The notes: generated from the letters alone by a model not told the origin. Positions 8,593 to 17,980 are shown, numbered from the stretch's first letter. The stretch is 64,000 bases of DNA from Burkholderia sp. BCC0322 (GCF_902833045.1 NZ_CADFDU010000005.1:124583-188582); one strand, 5' to 3'. Made by a program: numbers and translations.

Positions 8593-8862
8593 ACCCGCGC
8601 ACGGGAGAACCTTGGTTCGAAACGCGCACCGCGTGGCGGGACGGTCGCGACGCGCTCGGGTGTCGGATCGGTCGCCGGCGGCAGGCGCCCGGTCAGGTCG
8701 AAGCCATGCGTCGCGACATCTGATTCGAAGCGCTGCAGCGTCGGCGCGCGTTCTCGCGTGACGCGCATCGCGTCGTTCGCATGCATCGTCGAGTACATCG
8801 TGCCGCGCGTCGTCGCCTAGACCGCGCCGATCAGCTTCAGGGCGGAGATAGCCCGCCGACCG
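8593..8862. other. intergenic region, no convincing gene
   Basis: 270 bases between the convergent LysR and MarR-acetyltransferase genes. A leftward frame starting near 8798 has protein-like composition (MYSTMHANDAMRVTRERAPT...), but it has no ribosome site, has a stop just upstream and runs into the LysR 3' end. It may be a decayed gene fragment; I cannot name it. Confidence 0.4.
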
Positions 8863-9843
8863 TCAACTGCCCGATGGCCCCGGCCGGCTGAAGCGCTGCT
8901 CGACCACCTCGGTTCCCCACTGCGTGCCCGCGGATTCGTGGGTCAGCGTGAAGCCGAACGACTCGTACAGATGGCGCGCCGAGTCCAGTCCCTTGAACGT
9001 CCACAGGCAGGTTTCGCGAAACCGCCGTGCGTCGACGAAGCGCATGGCTTCCGTCATGAGCCGGCGGCCGATGCCCGACCCGCGCAGCGCATCGTTCACG
9101 ATGAACCAGCGCAGGTGCGCGACGCCCGTTGCCGGGTTGCCATCGATCGCGAGCGACGCGAGCGTGCGCCCGTCTTCCTGGCACAGCCAAAGCGCCTTGC
9201 CTTCAGCCGGCAGCGCACCGGCGAACTCGGCCAGCTCGGTCGCCACCCGCTTTTCGAAAAAGGCGCCGAAGCCCCAGTGTTCCGAATAAAAGCGCGCATG
9301 AAGGCCCGCGATATCGCCGATACAACCCGGTTGGTAGCCTTCGCGGATCGTTGGCGCGTCGAGCGCCGCGGCAGGCGCTTTGGCGGCGTTGTCCTGGGCG
9401 AGCGCATCGGCATACAGCGCGAGCGAGCGCAGCAGTGCCTGCTGGTCGGCGGGCACCATGCGGCGCAGCGCATTCGACACCTGATCCGTCGCGAACGCGT
9501 CGATTCGTTTCTGGAGCTTTTTTCCGTCGGCGGTCAGGTACAGCTCGCTCGCTCGCGCATCGTCGCTCGACACGCGCCGCTCCACGACGCCGGCAGCCTC
9601 CAGCCGCGCGAGTTGCCGGCTCGTGTTCGATTTGTCCAGCCGCAGGAGGTTGCCCAGGTCGCGGGCGTTGATGCCGGGCGCCATCCCGATCTCGAGGATC
9701 GCGTGGACGGCCGAGGGCGCCCAGTCGCTGTCGGCCAGCGTCGCGCGCATGAAGCCGAGCTCGCGAACCAGTTTGCGGGAGAACTCGCGCAGCTCGAGGA
9801 TGGTCGCTTCGCGAGGCTTGGCGGGAGCGTCGATGAGGTCCAT
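8863..9843 (-). CDS. MarR-type regulator fused to a GNAT acetyltransferase
   Basis: A 326-residue two-domain protein. Residues about 10-150 form a MarR winged-helix domain (GINARDLGNLLRLDKSNTSR, then LARLEAAGVVERRVSSDDAR). Residues about 165-320 form a GNAT domain with the acetyl-CoA loop RGSGIGRRLM and the C-terminal ARHLYESFGFTLTHE block. Fusions of this kind are a known bacterial family; the acetylated substrate is unknown. I prefer the ATG at 9843: two palindromes lie directly upstream (9860-9896), and a TTG at 9876 would fall between them. No strong Shine-Dalgarno is visible. Autorepression through the tandem palindromes is the likely control. Confidence 0.85.
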   Translation of the reverse strand: MDLIDAPAKPREATILELREFSRKLVRELGFMRATLADSDWAPSAVHAILEIGMAPGINARDLGNLLRLDKSNTSRQLARLEAAGVVERRVSSDDARASELYLTADGKKLQKRIDAFATDQVSNALRRMVPADQQALLRSLALYADALAQDNAAKAPAAALDAPTIREGYQPGCIGDIAGLHARFYSEHWGFGAFFEKRVATELAEFAGALPAEGKALWLCQEDGRTLASLAIDGNPATGVAHLRWFIVNDALRGSGIGRRLMTEAMRFVDARRFRETCLWTFKGLDSARHLYESFGFTLTHESAGTQWGTEVVEQRFSRPGPSGS

Positions 9844-9859
9844 GGTTGGCCCGGGAAGG

Positions 9860-9896
9860 TTGCGGATCGCAATCAATAATAGTTGCGGGTCGCAAC
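9860..9896. promoter_or_regulatory. tandem palindromic operator of the MarR-GNAT gene
   Basis: Two near-identical palindromes, TTGCG-gat-CGCAA (9860-9872) and GTTGCG-ggt-CGCAAC (9882-9896), have centres 23 bases apart and begin 17 bases upstream of the ATG at 9843. The form and position are typical of MarR-family self-operators. Confidence 0.65.
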
Positions 9897-10111
9897 TTGA
9901 TCAAGGTGGATCTTCATTGGGGGCGGGTCATCCCCGGGGCCGCGTTTCCGGAGGCCGAAGTCGGCGTGAGCCGAGACGGCGGTGAGTGGTACTGGTGCCG
10001 ATGGCGGCGTGCCACGAACCGGACGCATACTGGGTGCATCCGGACGGCCTGCGATGCGAACGCGGGCGTCGGCCGATCATCGATCCGCGGCTGCGGACAA
10101 CGGAGCTCACC

Positions 10112-10486
10112 ATGAACCATCTGAAGCCGATGACGATTGCGTTGCTTGCCGGATGCGGCATCAGCGCCGGCGCGGTCCACGCCGCCGGCAGCATGGATGC
10201 GCCGCCTTGCAGCGCGGCGCAAGCGGCGGATCAGGGCGGGGTCGCCGCGATGCCGGGCACGTCGGTCCGCAGCTTCTCGACCGCCGGCTGTTCGGGCGCG
10301 GTGTTGCAGGGCGAGCGGGCCACCGCGATGGTCAACGGCGACCGGGTCGAGCTGCGGAACGGCACCGTCTACGTGAACGGTCGTTCGTACGGCGCGGTGA
10401 CGCCCGCGCAGACGGTCGAATACGAAGCCGCGCACGACCGGCGCACGCTGAGGGTCGACGGGAAAGTCCGTACGCCGGTGCGCTGA
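10112..10486 (+). CDS. small exported protein of unknown function
   Basis: A 124-residue protein starting MNHLKPMTIALLAGCGISAG with a Sec signal peptide probably cleaved after VHA-A (about residue 24). The mature part (about 100 residues) has two Cys residues (PPCSAAQ, AGCSGAV) that could pair. A beta-rich Val/Gly/Asn section follows (VELRNGTVYVNGRSYG), then a basic C-terminus. GGAG lies about 7 bases before the ATG. I do not recognise the family. It stands alone, convergent with the large fusion gene to its right. Confidence 0.65.
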   Translation: MNHLKPMTIALLAGCGISAGAVHAAGSMDAPPCSAAQAADQGGVAAMPGTSVRSFSTAGCSGAVLQGERATAMVNGDRVELRNGTVYVNGRSYGAVTPAQTVEYEAAHDRRTLRVDGKVRTPVR

Positions 10487-10500
10487 TTACACGCTCAGGG

Positions 10501-10520
10501 GCGCGGCAATCGCGCCGCGC
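10501..10520. terminator. bidirectional hairpin between convergent genes
   Basis: Inverted repeat gcgcggc / gccgcgc with a 6-base loop, in the 34-base gap between two convergent genes. There is no long T-run on either side, so termination strength is uncertain. Confidence 0.45.
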
Positions 10521-12956
10521 TTACTCGACCAGCGTCAGCTGGCCGTCGCTGAGCCGCACCTCGCGCCCGATCCACGCGGCATCGACGCGCGGCAGCACGG
10601 CCGACGGCTTGCGCAGTTCGCGCAGCAGCGTCGCGCCGTGCGACAGCCGGCCGCCCATGCGCGCGATCACGGCGCGCGCCGCCTGGTACTGCGCGTGCCG
10701 GCCCGGGTCGAGCGTGTCTTCTAGCAGGATGTCGAGGCCGAGCACACCTTGAGTGTGGCCCGGATAGATCATGAAGCCGGCCGCCTCGTCGACGCCTTCG
10801 CTGCCGTCCTGCCAGAAGCTGCCGTTGCGTTCGCGGCGATCGGGATGGGGCGCGAACCACACGTCGCGGTCGGCGGCCGGCATCGCATGATGCAGGCGGA
10901 AGAACACGCGCATCAGGTTGTCGCGATACCACTCGCGTACCTGTAGATACCAGCCGCGCATGCCGGGCGCGCCGAGTGCGTGGAGCACGCGGATGGGCAG
11001 CGGCCAGTCGGGAAATGGCTGTAGCGGCAGGTCGGTGGGCGCAGGCCGCGCGGTGCCCGGATCGGTTTCCCACGGCAGTCGATGCGGGCTGTCGTCGAGC
11101 TGGCCGTATGCGGTCGGCGGACGCCCCCACAGTGCGCCGCCGCTGCTGGCCAGCGATGACGCGATGCACAGGTTGCCCTGCACGACGAACACGTAGAAGC
11201 GCGTGAACCAGTCGGCCAGTTGCCGGCCGTCGGCGCGCCGCTCGACGAGCGTCGCGAGCTCCTGGTCGAAGCGCTGCAAGCCGCGCTCGAGCGTCGGCAG
11301 ATGCCCGCGTGCGACGCGCAGCATGCGCCAAAACACCGGCAGCGAACGCAGCAGCCGCAGCGGACGCCAGCGCAGCGGCGGCGTCGCGCCGCCGATCTCG
11401 CCGCTGTAGTTGCCGGCCGAGACGCCCCAGTCGGCGAGACGGGCGAGGAACAGGTCGTTGTTGATGTACGACGCGCCGCCATAGAGCGCGGTGAATGGTT
11501 CGTTATCCTGCAGTACGCGTGCATCCCAGCGCGCCATGATGGCCGGGATGCTGCCGGCCGCGCGTCGTTGCGCGTACTCGACCAGCCGGCTCGGCTGCGG
11601 CGGCAGGATCTCGGCGATGTTCGCGGCGGTCAGGTGGCGATGCCAGCCGTAGCGGCTGATCGGACGGTACTGCAGCAGCCACAGCTGCTGGCCGTCCCAC
11701 GCCCATTCGACATCGCCCGGCACGTAGTGGAACGCGCGCAGCACGCGCTGCAGGAAGGTCCACAGCTGCGTCGCGCTCAGGCCGTGCGCGGCCGGGAACG
11801 TGCCGCGCTGCCAGGGCTCGCCGAGCCGCGACAGGATCGCGCGTTGCGGGCTGGCCTGTCCGTCGGCGAGCGTTTCGAGGTGGCCTTCCACCCATTCGAC
11901 TTCGACGGCCAGATGCCGCACGAACGCGATGCCCGACAGCACGGGCGTGATGAAGCGCTGCACGACCGTTTCCTCGAGGCCGCTCTCGAGCAACTCGGCC
12001 ACGCGTGCGGCCGCCTGCGCGGCAGGGACGCGCAGGAACGTCGTATGCAGGCCGGCGTTGGCCGCGTCGGCCTGATCTTCACCGTGGCTCGACGAGCGGA
12101 TCGCCCACTCGGCGTCCGGCTGGCTCGCGAGAAAGCCGGGCAGGCGGGGATCGTCGGCGCGGGTCAGCGACAGCGCGGGCGGCACGGGCAGGCCGGCCAT
12201 CGCGGCGAGCGCGAGGCGCCCGCCTTTGGTGTGCGCGACGAAGCCGGCATCGCCCGCTTCGAGCCATTGCACGAATGCCGCCGGCGCGTCGATCCACGGA
12301 TAGTGTCCCCAGCCGGCCTGCAGCGTGACGGTGAGGTCGGCACGCGCGAGGATGGCCGACCACGCGGCGGCCTGGCGCACCCCGAGCACGTTGTCCTGGT
12401 CGCCCCACACGAGTTCGACGCGATCGGTGACCCACTCGAGCAGCGGCAGCGCGGTATCGGCGCGCACGAGATCCCAGTGCGGCAGGAACGCGCGGCAGCG
12501 CGCATAGCCGGCACCCATGCGGCGGTACTGCGCGTGTGTCCAGGTCAGGTTCGAGAATTTGCGGGCGAACAGCGCCGGGTAGTGCGCGAGCAGCCAGTGG
12601 ATCGTCTTGCGCAGCGGTTTCGGCGCCATCAGTTTCGGCAGGCGCCGTTCCCACAGAAATGCGCCGACGGGCGCGAGCAGCACGCTGCGGCTGAAGTGGC
12701 CGGGGCGTCGCTGCAATGCGTGCAGCACCAGCAGCGCATTCACGCCGACCGCCATGATCGCGTGGCCCGGCTCGGTCGCGTCCAGCAGCGCTTGCGCATA
12801 CGCGGCGAGATCCTCGCAGGGCGGCGCGGGGTTGTCGCCGAAGCCCGGGAGTTCCAGCGGCACGGGCCGGGAATGCCGGAAGTGGGGCAGCGCATCGTCC
12901 CACCAGTCGGCCGCGCTGCCGTTGCCGGCAAGGAGGTACAGGATCGGTTTGCTCAT
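10521..12956 (-). CDS. alpha/beta-hydrolase-like domain fused to a PEP-synthase-like protein
   Basis: 811 residues. Residues 1-240 look like an alpha/beta-hydrolase (LPGFGDNPAP, then VGVNALLVLHAL, GDQD and GWGHYPW). The nucleophile elbow G-x-S-x-G reads G-V-N-A-L, so the catalytic Ser is Asn73 while the Asp and His (H218) regions remain. Residues about 280-435 resemble the ATP-grasp domain of PEP synthase/pyruvate-phosphate dikinase (WAIRSSSHGEDQADAANAGL; VEWAWDGQQLWLLQYRPI). Residues 768-780 (GGRLSHGATLLREL) match the swivelling phosphohistidine domain, His773 being the predicted phosphate carrier. The middle (440-740) is unassigned. A phosphotransfer-driven modification of a small molecule is a reasonable guess, as in rifampin phosphotransferase-like enzymes. 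The substrate is unknown. Confidence 0.8.
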   Translation of the reverse strand: MSKPILYLLAGNGSAADWWDDALPHFRHSRPVPLELPGFGDNPAPPCEDLAAYAQALLDATEPGHAIMAVGVNALLVLHALQRRPGHFSRSVLLAPVGAFLWERRLPKLMAPKPLRKTIHWLLAHYPALFARKFSNLTWTHAQYRRMGAGYARCRAFLPHWDLVRADTALPLLEWVTDRVELVWGDQDNVLGVRQAAAWSAILARADLTVTLQAGWGHYPWIDAPAAFVQWLEAGDAGFVAHTKGGRLALAAMAGLPVPPALSLTRADDPRLPGFLASQPDAEWAIRSSSHGEDQADAANAGLHTTFLRVPAAQAAARVAELLESGLEETVVQRFITPVLSGIAFVRHLAVEVEWVEGHLETLADGQASPQRAILSRLGEPWQRGTFPAAHGLSATQLWTFLQRVLRAFHYVPGDVEWAWDGQQLWLLQYRPISRYGWHRHLTAANIAEILPPQPSRLVEYAQRRAAGSIPAIMARWDARVLQDNEPFTALYGGASYINNDLFLARLADWGVSAGNYSGEIGGATPPLRWRPLRLLRSLPVFWRMLRVARGHLPTLERGLQRFDQELATLVERRADGRQLADWFTRFYVFVVQGNLCIASSLASSGGALWGRPPTAYGQLDDSPHRLPWETDPGTARPAPTDLPLQPFPDWPLPIRVLHALGAPGMRGWYLQVREWYRDNLMRVFFRLHHAMPAADRDVWFAPHPDRRERNGSFWQDGSEGVDEAAGFMIYPGHTQGVLGLDILLEDTLDPGRHAQYQAARAVIARMGGRLSHGATLLRELRKPSAVLPRVDAAWIGREVRLSDGQLTLVE

Positions 12957-13319
12957 GAATGCTTCGTCGGCGGGCGATGTCGCGGTGGCGCCCGCCCGGT
13001 CGGGGCGGTGCCGTCGGCGGATGCCACGGGTCTTGTTCGTGTTGTCTTGTTCGCGTTGCGCCGGTGCGAGTGGAATGGAAGGGCGGCCCGCTCGGCTTGA
13101 TGCTTGATTGTCGCGGGCATTCTACGCGAGTCGATTCGAGGCGATCTTCATTCCGGGTTGGGGAATTTTCGATAAATGATCGATACGCATGACCGGATGT
13201 CGATCAACCGAAATACGTCGAGGCCGGCGAATGATCCGGATCGAAATGCGCACTTCGCGTCGACAGGGAAAGTAGAATCGGGACGCCGGAATTCATCGCA
13301 CCGGATTCGAGGAATGAAA
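12957..13319. other. divergent intergenic region, no gene seen
   Basis: 363 bases between the divergent fusion gene and the small exported protein. It must contain both promoters. The part from about 13130 is AT-richer (gggaattttcgataaatgat), but I cannot assign specific boxes. Confidence 0.4.
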
Positions 13320-13709
13320 ATGAAAAAACGCTGGATCGCGGGCGCATTGCTTGCGCTCGTCGCAAGCGGTACATGGGCGGAGAACTGGGTCACGCTTGGC
13401 CCGGGTCCGGCTATCGCGCTCTATGTCGACCCCGCTTCCGTCGAGCGACACCCGCTCAATTCGTGGGTGACGGTCAGGATCGTCTACGCCGAGCCGCGCC
13501 GTTATTCGGTGCCGTTTCCGGTGAAGAGTCTCGTTTCCATTTGGTCATTCGACTGCGCGAACAAGACCTGGGCGATGGGCAAGACCCGCATGACTGGAAC
13601 TCAACCGGGCCAGGTTCATGTTTCTCGTGAAGACGCGGATGACTACGACTACGTGCAGCGAGACTCCATTCAGACGCTGGTCATGAATTACGTGTGCGGA
13701 GCATCCTGA
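13320..13709 (+). CDS. small exported protein, surface-adhesin-E-like
   Basis: A 129-residue protein with a clear Sec signal peptide (MKKRWIAGALLALVASGTWA, then ENW). The mature part (about 109 residues) begins W-x-x-L and contains ALYVDPASVERHPLNSWVTV, a pattern seen in the short surface-adhesin-protein-E-like family of proteobacterial exported proteins. That assignment is tentative. It has two Cys residues (FDCANKTW, NYVCGAS) that may form a disulphide. Of two adjacent ATGs I chose 13320, because GAGGA lies 6 bases before it. It is convergent with the AraC gene. Confidence 0.7.
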   Translation: MKKRWIAGALLALVASGTWAENWVTLGPGPAIALYVDPASVERHPLNSWVTVRIVYAEPRRYSVPFPVKSLVSIWSFDCANKTWAMGKTRMTGTQPGQVHVSREDADDYDYVQRDSIQTLVMNYVCGAS

Positions 13710-13787
13710 TACCGGCAACGCAGCCGGATTGCCATCGTTCGTCGGGAGCGCTTACCGTGGGTTGTCCAGACGGGCGCCCGTTGCGCT

Positions 13788-14882
13788 TCACGCGTCGGAG
13801 TCCGTGCCGGCGCGCGGCGTGCGCCCGGTCCAGCGCCGATACGCATGGCGGAAACTGCGCGGCTCGCTGTAGCCGAGACGTTCCGCGATGGCCGCGACCG
13901 TCAGTTCAGGGTCGTCGAGCATCCGCTGCGCCTCGTCGCGGCGCACGTCGTCGAGCAGCGCCTGAAACGTGAGGCCGTCCTTGTCGAGCCGCCGGCGCAG
14001 CGTGCGCTCCGTCAGGTGCAGCGCGTTCGCGAGCGACGTCATCGACTTGAAGCGCGCGAGGTCGCGCGCCATCAGCTCCTTCGCGCGATCGGCGAAGCGC
14101 GTGCCGACCGACGCGGCCCACTGCCGTTCGAGCGCCTCGCACTGGCCATGCAACGCATTGAAGCTGACTTCGTTCGCGAGAAGCGGCATCTCCGTGCCGT
14201 TCACCGACGTGAACACGAGGCGGTTGTCGCTCGCGTTGAACGCGACCTTGCAGCCGAAGTGGCGCGTGTAGTCGGCCGCATTGCGCGGTGTGCGGCGCGC
14301 GAGCTGCACCTGCGCGGGCCAGACGGGCTTGCCGACGAGATCGGACACGATCAGGCGCAGGCTGGACAGGCACATGTCGACCTGGAACACCTCGAGATCG
14401 GGCTCGCCGTTGTAACGGCTGATCGTCACGCTCATGCCGTCCGGATGCGCATCGATACGCACGTCGAAATACAGCCCCATGAACAGCGGAAACTGGCTCA
14501 TGCACCGGAATGCCTGCATCACGGAGCCGCTGATCAGCATCGCGTAGCCGGCGAGGCCGAGCGTCGACACGTGCAGGCGCGCGCCGATCGACAGCCCGAT
14601 CGACGGCACGCCGCTGCGTTGCAGCAGGTTGCGGAAGCAGCGCTGCTCCTGGCCGCGATTCACGTGCAGGTTCGGCGACGCGACTTCGTCGGCGCCGAGC
14701 CCCGTGCCTTCGAGCAGCGCGGCGCCGTCGATATGCCGCACGCGGCACTCGTCCAGCGCGACCGCGATCGCGTGGACGGTGGCGGGAATGTCCTCCTGGC
14801 GCCCGGCCGGGCGCGCGAGCCCGAGCGACGAGCGCAGGCTGCGCTCGGCCCGGCTCGGGTTGGGATGGGAGCGGCTGTTCAT
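13788..14882 (-). CDS. AraC-family transcriptional regulator
   Basis: A 364-residue activator-type regulator. The N-terminal two thirds match the AraC-like ligand domain found in OruR/ArgR-type proteins (ASPNLHVNRGQEQRCFRNLL, SIGLSIGARLHVSTLG). The C-terminal about 90 residues carry the double helix-turn-helix (SLANALHLTERTLRRRLDKD; VAAIAERLGYSEPRSFRHAY, then RRWTGRTP). It is transcribed divergently from the permease/aminotransferase/aldehyde dehydrogenase operon, so it most likely controls that operon in response to the imported amine. The start at 14882 is the first ATG before the conserved region; no clear ribosome site is seen. Confidence 0.88.
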   Translation of the reverse strand: MNSRSHPNPSRAERSLRSSLGLARPAGRQEDIPATVHAIAVALDECRVRHIDGAALLEGTGLGADEVASPNLHVNRGQEQRCFRNLLQRSGVPSIGLSIGARLHVSTLGLAGYAMLISGSVMQAFRCMSQFPLFMGLYFDVRIDAHPDGMSVTISRYNGEPDLEVFQVDMCLSSLRLIVSDLVGKPVWPAQVQLARRTPRNAADYTRHFGCKVAFNASDNRLVFTSVNGTEMPLLANEVSFNALHGQCEALERQWAASVGTRFADRAKELMARDLARFKSMTSLANALHLTERTLRRRLDKDGLTFQALLDDVRRDEAQRMLDDPELTVAAIAERLGYSEPRSFRHAYRRWTGRTPRAGTDSDA

Positions 14883-15133
14883 GGTGCTGACGGGGCGACG
14901 GGGTCGCGTAGAACATAGCCGGAATGTCCGCAAAACGCCAGTGCGGCACCGCGTCATGCATGACTCGCCGGCGCGACGCGCGGCGCTGTGTCCGCCAATA
15001 TCCCCTGATTACGTCCGCTTTTCTCATTCGTGGCCGATTTTTTGGCGCACCACACTTTCTTCCAGCCGTGCGCTGCCGGCCGCGCCGGGCGAACGAGTGT
15101 TGAAGCCGTGAACGCCACCCACGTGAGGACAGC

Positions 15134-16525
15134 ATGGACAACGACAGCCCAGGTCGATACGCATCAGCCGCCGCGACGCATGACTTCGGCGCGCACGCCA
15201 TGCGAGGCGACGCGGACGAACGCCGCCAGCCCCGTCCGATCGGGCTCGCGACGCTGGTGATCTTCGGCCTTGCGTACATGTTGCCGATGACGGTGTTCAC
15301 GACCTACGGGCTCGTCACGAGCGAGACGAACGGGCACCTGACGGCCGCGTACGCGCTCACGCTGGTCGCCATGCTGTTCACCGCGCGCAGCTACGGCCAC
15401 ATGGCGCGGCTGATGCCGAGCGCCGGGTCCGCCTATACGTTCGCCAGCCGAAACTTCGGTACGTCGGCCGGCTTCATGGTCGGCTGGGCGTTGCTGATGG
15501 ACTACCTGTTCATCCCGATGATCAGCTACCTCGCGATCGGAATCTACATGAAGCAGATTTTCCCTGGCGTGCCGGCCGGCGTGTGGATCGTCGGCAGCAT
15601 CGTGCTGATCACCGGGCTGAACATCGTCGGCATCCGGCTCGTCAATCGCGTGAATCTGATCCTGATCGCGAGCCAGCTCGTGTTCATCGCGATCTTCTTC
15701 GTCGCTTCCGCGCGGGTCGCGGCGGGCGAAGGGCTGTCGATGGCCGTCGCGCTGCCGTCGTCGGGCGACGCGCATGCGATTTTCGCCGGGTCCGCGATCC
15801 TGTGCCTGTCGTTCCTCGGATTCGATGCGGTCACCACGCTGTCGGAGGAAACACGCGAGCCGACGCGCACGGTGCCGCGCGCGATCCTGCTCTGCACGCT
15901 GGCGAGCGGCGTGCTGTTCATGCTGGTCGCCTACGTCGGGCAAGTGGTGTTTCCCGACTGGCGCGCATTCAAGGATCTCGATTCGGCCAGCCTCGAACTG
16001 ATGCGGCGCATCGGCGGCGGCTCGCTTTCGGCGTTCTTCGTCGCGGTGTACGTGGCCGGCTGTTTCGCGAGCGCGATGGCCGGGCAGGCGAGCGTGACGC
16101 GCGTGCTGTTCGCGATGGGGCGCGACCGGGTGCTGTCCGAACGCGTATTCGGCCATCTGCATGCGCGGCTGCGCACGCCGGTGCGCGCGACGCTCGCGGT
16201 CGGCATCGTGTCGCTGTCCGCGCTGTTCATCACGCTCGACCTCGCGTCGACGATGATCAGCTTCGGTGCGCTCGTCGCGTTCGCGGTCGTGAACCTGTGC
16301 GTGATGCGCAGCTATCTGTGCCGCGCGGAGCATCGCCGCTTCGCGGGCTGGATCACGTTCGGCGTGATGCCGGCGATCGGCTTCGCGATGAACGTGTGGC
16401 TCTGGTCGGGCCTGTCGCGCCAGACGTTCTACGTCGGCATCGGCTGGCTCGTGCTCGGCCTCTGCCAGCTCGTGTGGCTGACGCGCGGCTTCACGCGCCC
16501 GGCGCCGACGCTGTCGATGAATTGA
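15134..16525 (+). CDS. APC-superfamily amino acid/polyamine permease
   Basis: A 463-residue inner-membrane permease with about twelve hydrophobic segments after a soluble 35-residue N-terminus. The first helix carries the APC substrate-binding loop (IFGLAYMLPMTVF), followed by SAGSAYTFASRNFG and the FLGFDAVTTLSEETREPTRT block, a hallmark of the putrescine-importer-like and related APC families. GAGGA lies 5 bases before the ATG. It is the first gene of a rightward operon with an aminotransferase and an aldehyde dehydrogenase (57-base and 30-base gaps), so it probably imports the amine or amino acid those enzymes degrade. Confidence 0.9.
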   Translation: MDNDSPGRYASAAATHDFGAHAMRGDADERRQPRPIGLATLVIFGLAYMLPMTVFTTYGLVTSETNGHLTAAYALTLVAMLFTARSYGHMARLMPSAGSAYTFASRNFGTSAGFMVGWALLMDYLFIPMISYLAIGIYMKQIFPGVPAGVWIVGSIVLITGLNIVGIRLVNRVNLILIASQLVFIAIFFVASARVAAGEGLSMAVALPSSGDAHAIFAGSAILCLSFLGFDAVTTLSEETREPTRTVPRAILLCTLASGVLFMLVAYVGQVVFPDWRAFKDLDSASLELMRRIGGGSLSAFFVAVYVAGCFASAMAGQASVTRVLFAMGRDRVLSERVFGHLHARLRTPVRATLAVGIVSLSALFITLDLASTMISFGALVAFAVVNLCVMRSYLCRAEHRRFAGWITFGVMPAIGFAMNVWLWSGLSRQTFYVGIGWLVLGLCQLVWLTRGFTRPAPTLSMN

Positions 16526-16582
16526 ATGACCGGTGGCCGACTGCCGGCCGCCGGCTCTGAAACCCTGAAGGAGGAATCATCC

Positions 16583-17980
16583 ATGAACGCTGTCGACGTC
16601 AATTCCGATGCGGACCTGCAGGCCATCGGCAAACGCCACCTGCTGATGCATTTCACGCACGCCGATGCGTATCGCGACCACGCGCTGACCGTGTTCGACC
16701 GCGGCGAAGGCTGCTGGCTCGTCGACCGCAACGGCAAGCGCTACTTCGACGGGCTGGCCGGGCTGTATTGCGTGCAGGTCGGCTACAGCCACGGCGCGGA
16801 AATCGGCGACGCGATCCGCGAGCAGATGGTGCGGCTGCCGTTCGCGACCAACTGGGGCTATGGCCACGAACCGGCGATCCGTCTCGCGCACAAGCTCGCG
16901 GCGCTCGCGCCGGAAGGCCTGAATCGCGTGTTCTTCACGTCGAGCGGGTCGGAGTCGAACGAAGCGGCGATCAAGCTGGTGCGCCAGTACCACCAGGCGC
17001 GCGGCGAGCCGCAGCGGCGCAAGTTCATCGCGCGGCGCGTCGCGTATCACGGCACGTCGTTCGGCGCGCTCGCGCTGAACGGGATGACGAATTTCCGCAA
17101 GCATTTCGAGCCGCTGATGTCGGGCGTGCGGCATGTGGGCAACACGAAGCGCTACGGGCGCCCGACGGGCGAGACGGAAGCGCAGTTCACGCGCCACCTG
17201 CTCGACGAGATCGAATCGCTGATCGTGCAGGAGGGGCCGGATACCGTCGCCGCGATCGTCGTCGAGCCGTTGCAGAATGCGGGCGGCAGCCTGACGCCGC
17301 CGGTCGGCTATACCGCCGGGCTGCGCGACATCTGCGACCGGCACGGGGTGCTGCTCGTCGCAGACGAAGTCATCTGCGGGTTCGGGCGGCTCGGCGAATA
17401 TTTCGGCTCCGCGCGCTACGGGTTGAAGCCGGACATCATCACGTTCGCAAAAGGCATCGCGTCGGGCTACGTGCCGCTCGGCGGCGTGATCGCGAGCGAT
17501 GCGGTGGTCGACACGGTGCTCGACGGCCCGCAGCAGATGTTCCTGCACGGCGCGACGTACGGCGGCCACCCGGTCGCGTGCACGGCCGCGCTCGCGAACC
17601 TCGCGATCATGGCGCGCGAAGGCGTGCTCGAGAACGTCCGCGACAACGAAGCGGTGTTCCGCCAGACGCTCGACGGCCTGCTCGAACTGCCGTGCGTCGG
17701 CGACGTGCGCGGCGACGGCTATCACTACTCGCTCGAACTCGTGACCGACAAGGCCGCGCGCCGCTGGGCGGCCGGCATCGGTGCGCAGGCGTTCGTGTCG
17801 ACGCTGCTCGCGCCCGCGATCTTCGACGCAGGACTGCTGTGTCGCGCGGGCGTCGATCACGAAGGCACGCCGATCGTGCAATTCTCGCCGCCGCTCGTGA
17901 TGTCGCGTGACGAGATCGTGTGGTTCGTCGCGAAGATCCGCGACATCCTCGTCGACACCTATGCACGGGCGACGCGCTGA
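16583..17980 (+). CDS. class III (omega-type) PLP aminotransferase
   Basis: A 465-residue PLP enzyme of the omega-amino-acid/putrescine:pyruvate aminotransferase group. The PLP lysine is K290 in ITFAKGIASGYVPLGG. The cofactor-binding FFTSSGSESNEAAIKLVRQY and the LLVADEVICGFGRLG block are also present. AGGAGG lies about 9 bases upstream of the ATG at 16583; an earlier in-frame start lacks a site. It would move the terminal amino group of an imported amine or omega-amino acid to pyruvate or 2-oxoglutarate, leaving an aldehyde for the next gene product. The exact substrate cannot be read from the sequence. Confidence 0.92.
   Translation: MNAVDVNSDADLQAIGKRHLLMHFTHADAYRDHALTVFDRGEGCWLVDRNGKRYFDGLAGLYCVQVGYSHGAEIGDAIREQMVRLPFATNWGYGHEPAIRLAHKLAALAPEGLNRVFFTSSGSESNEAAIKLVRQYHQARGEPQRRKFIARRVAYHGTSFGALALNGMTNFRKHFEPLMSGVRHVGNTKRYGRPTGETEAQFTRHLLDEIESLIVQEGPDTVAAIVVEPLQNAGGSLTPPVGYTAGLRDICDRHGVLLVADEVICGFGRLGEYFGSARYGLKPDIITFAKGIASGYVPLGGVIASDAVVDTVLDGPQQMFLHGATYGGHPVACTAALANLAIMAREGVLENVRDNEAVFRQTLDGLLELPCVGDVRGDGYHYSLELVTDKAARRWAAGIGAQAFVSTLLAPAIFDAGLLCRAGVDHEGTPIVQFSPPLVMSRDEIVWFVAKIRDILVDTYARATR

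Noticed and set aside
8529-8798. 89-codon leftward frame overlapping the LysR 3' end
   Set aside because: It has no start context, has a stop just upstream and overlaps a real gene; at most a decayed fragment.
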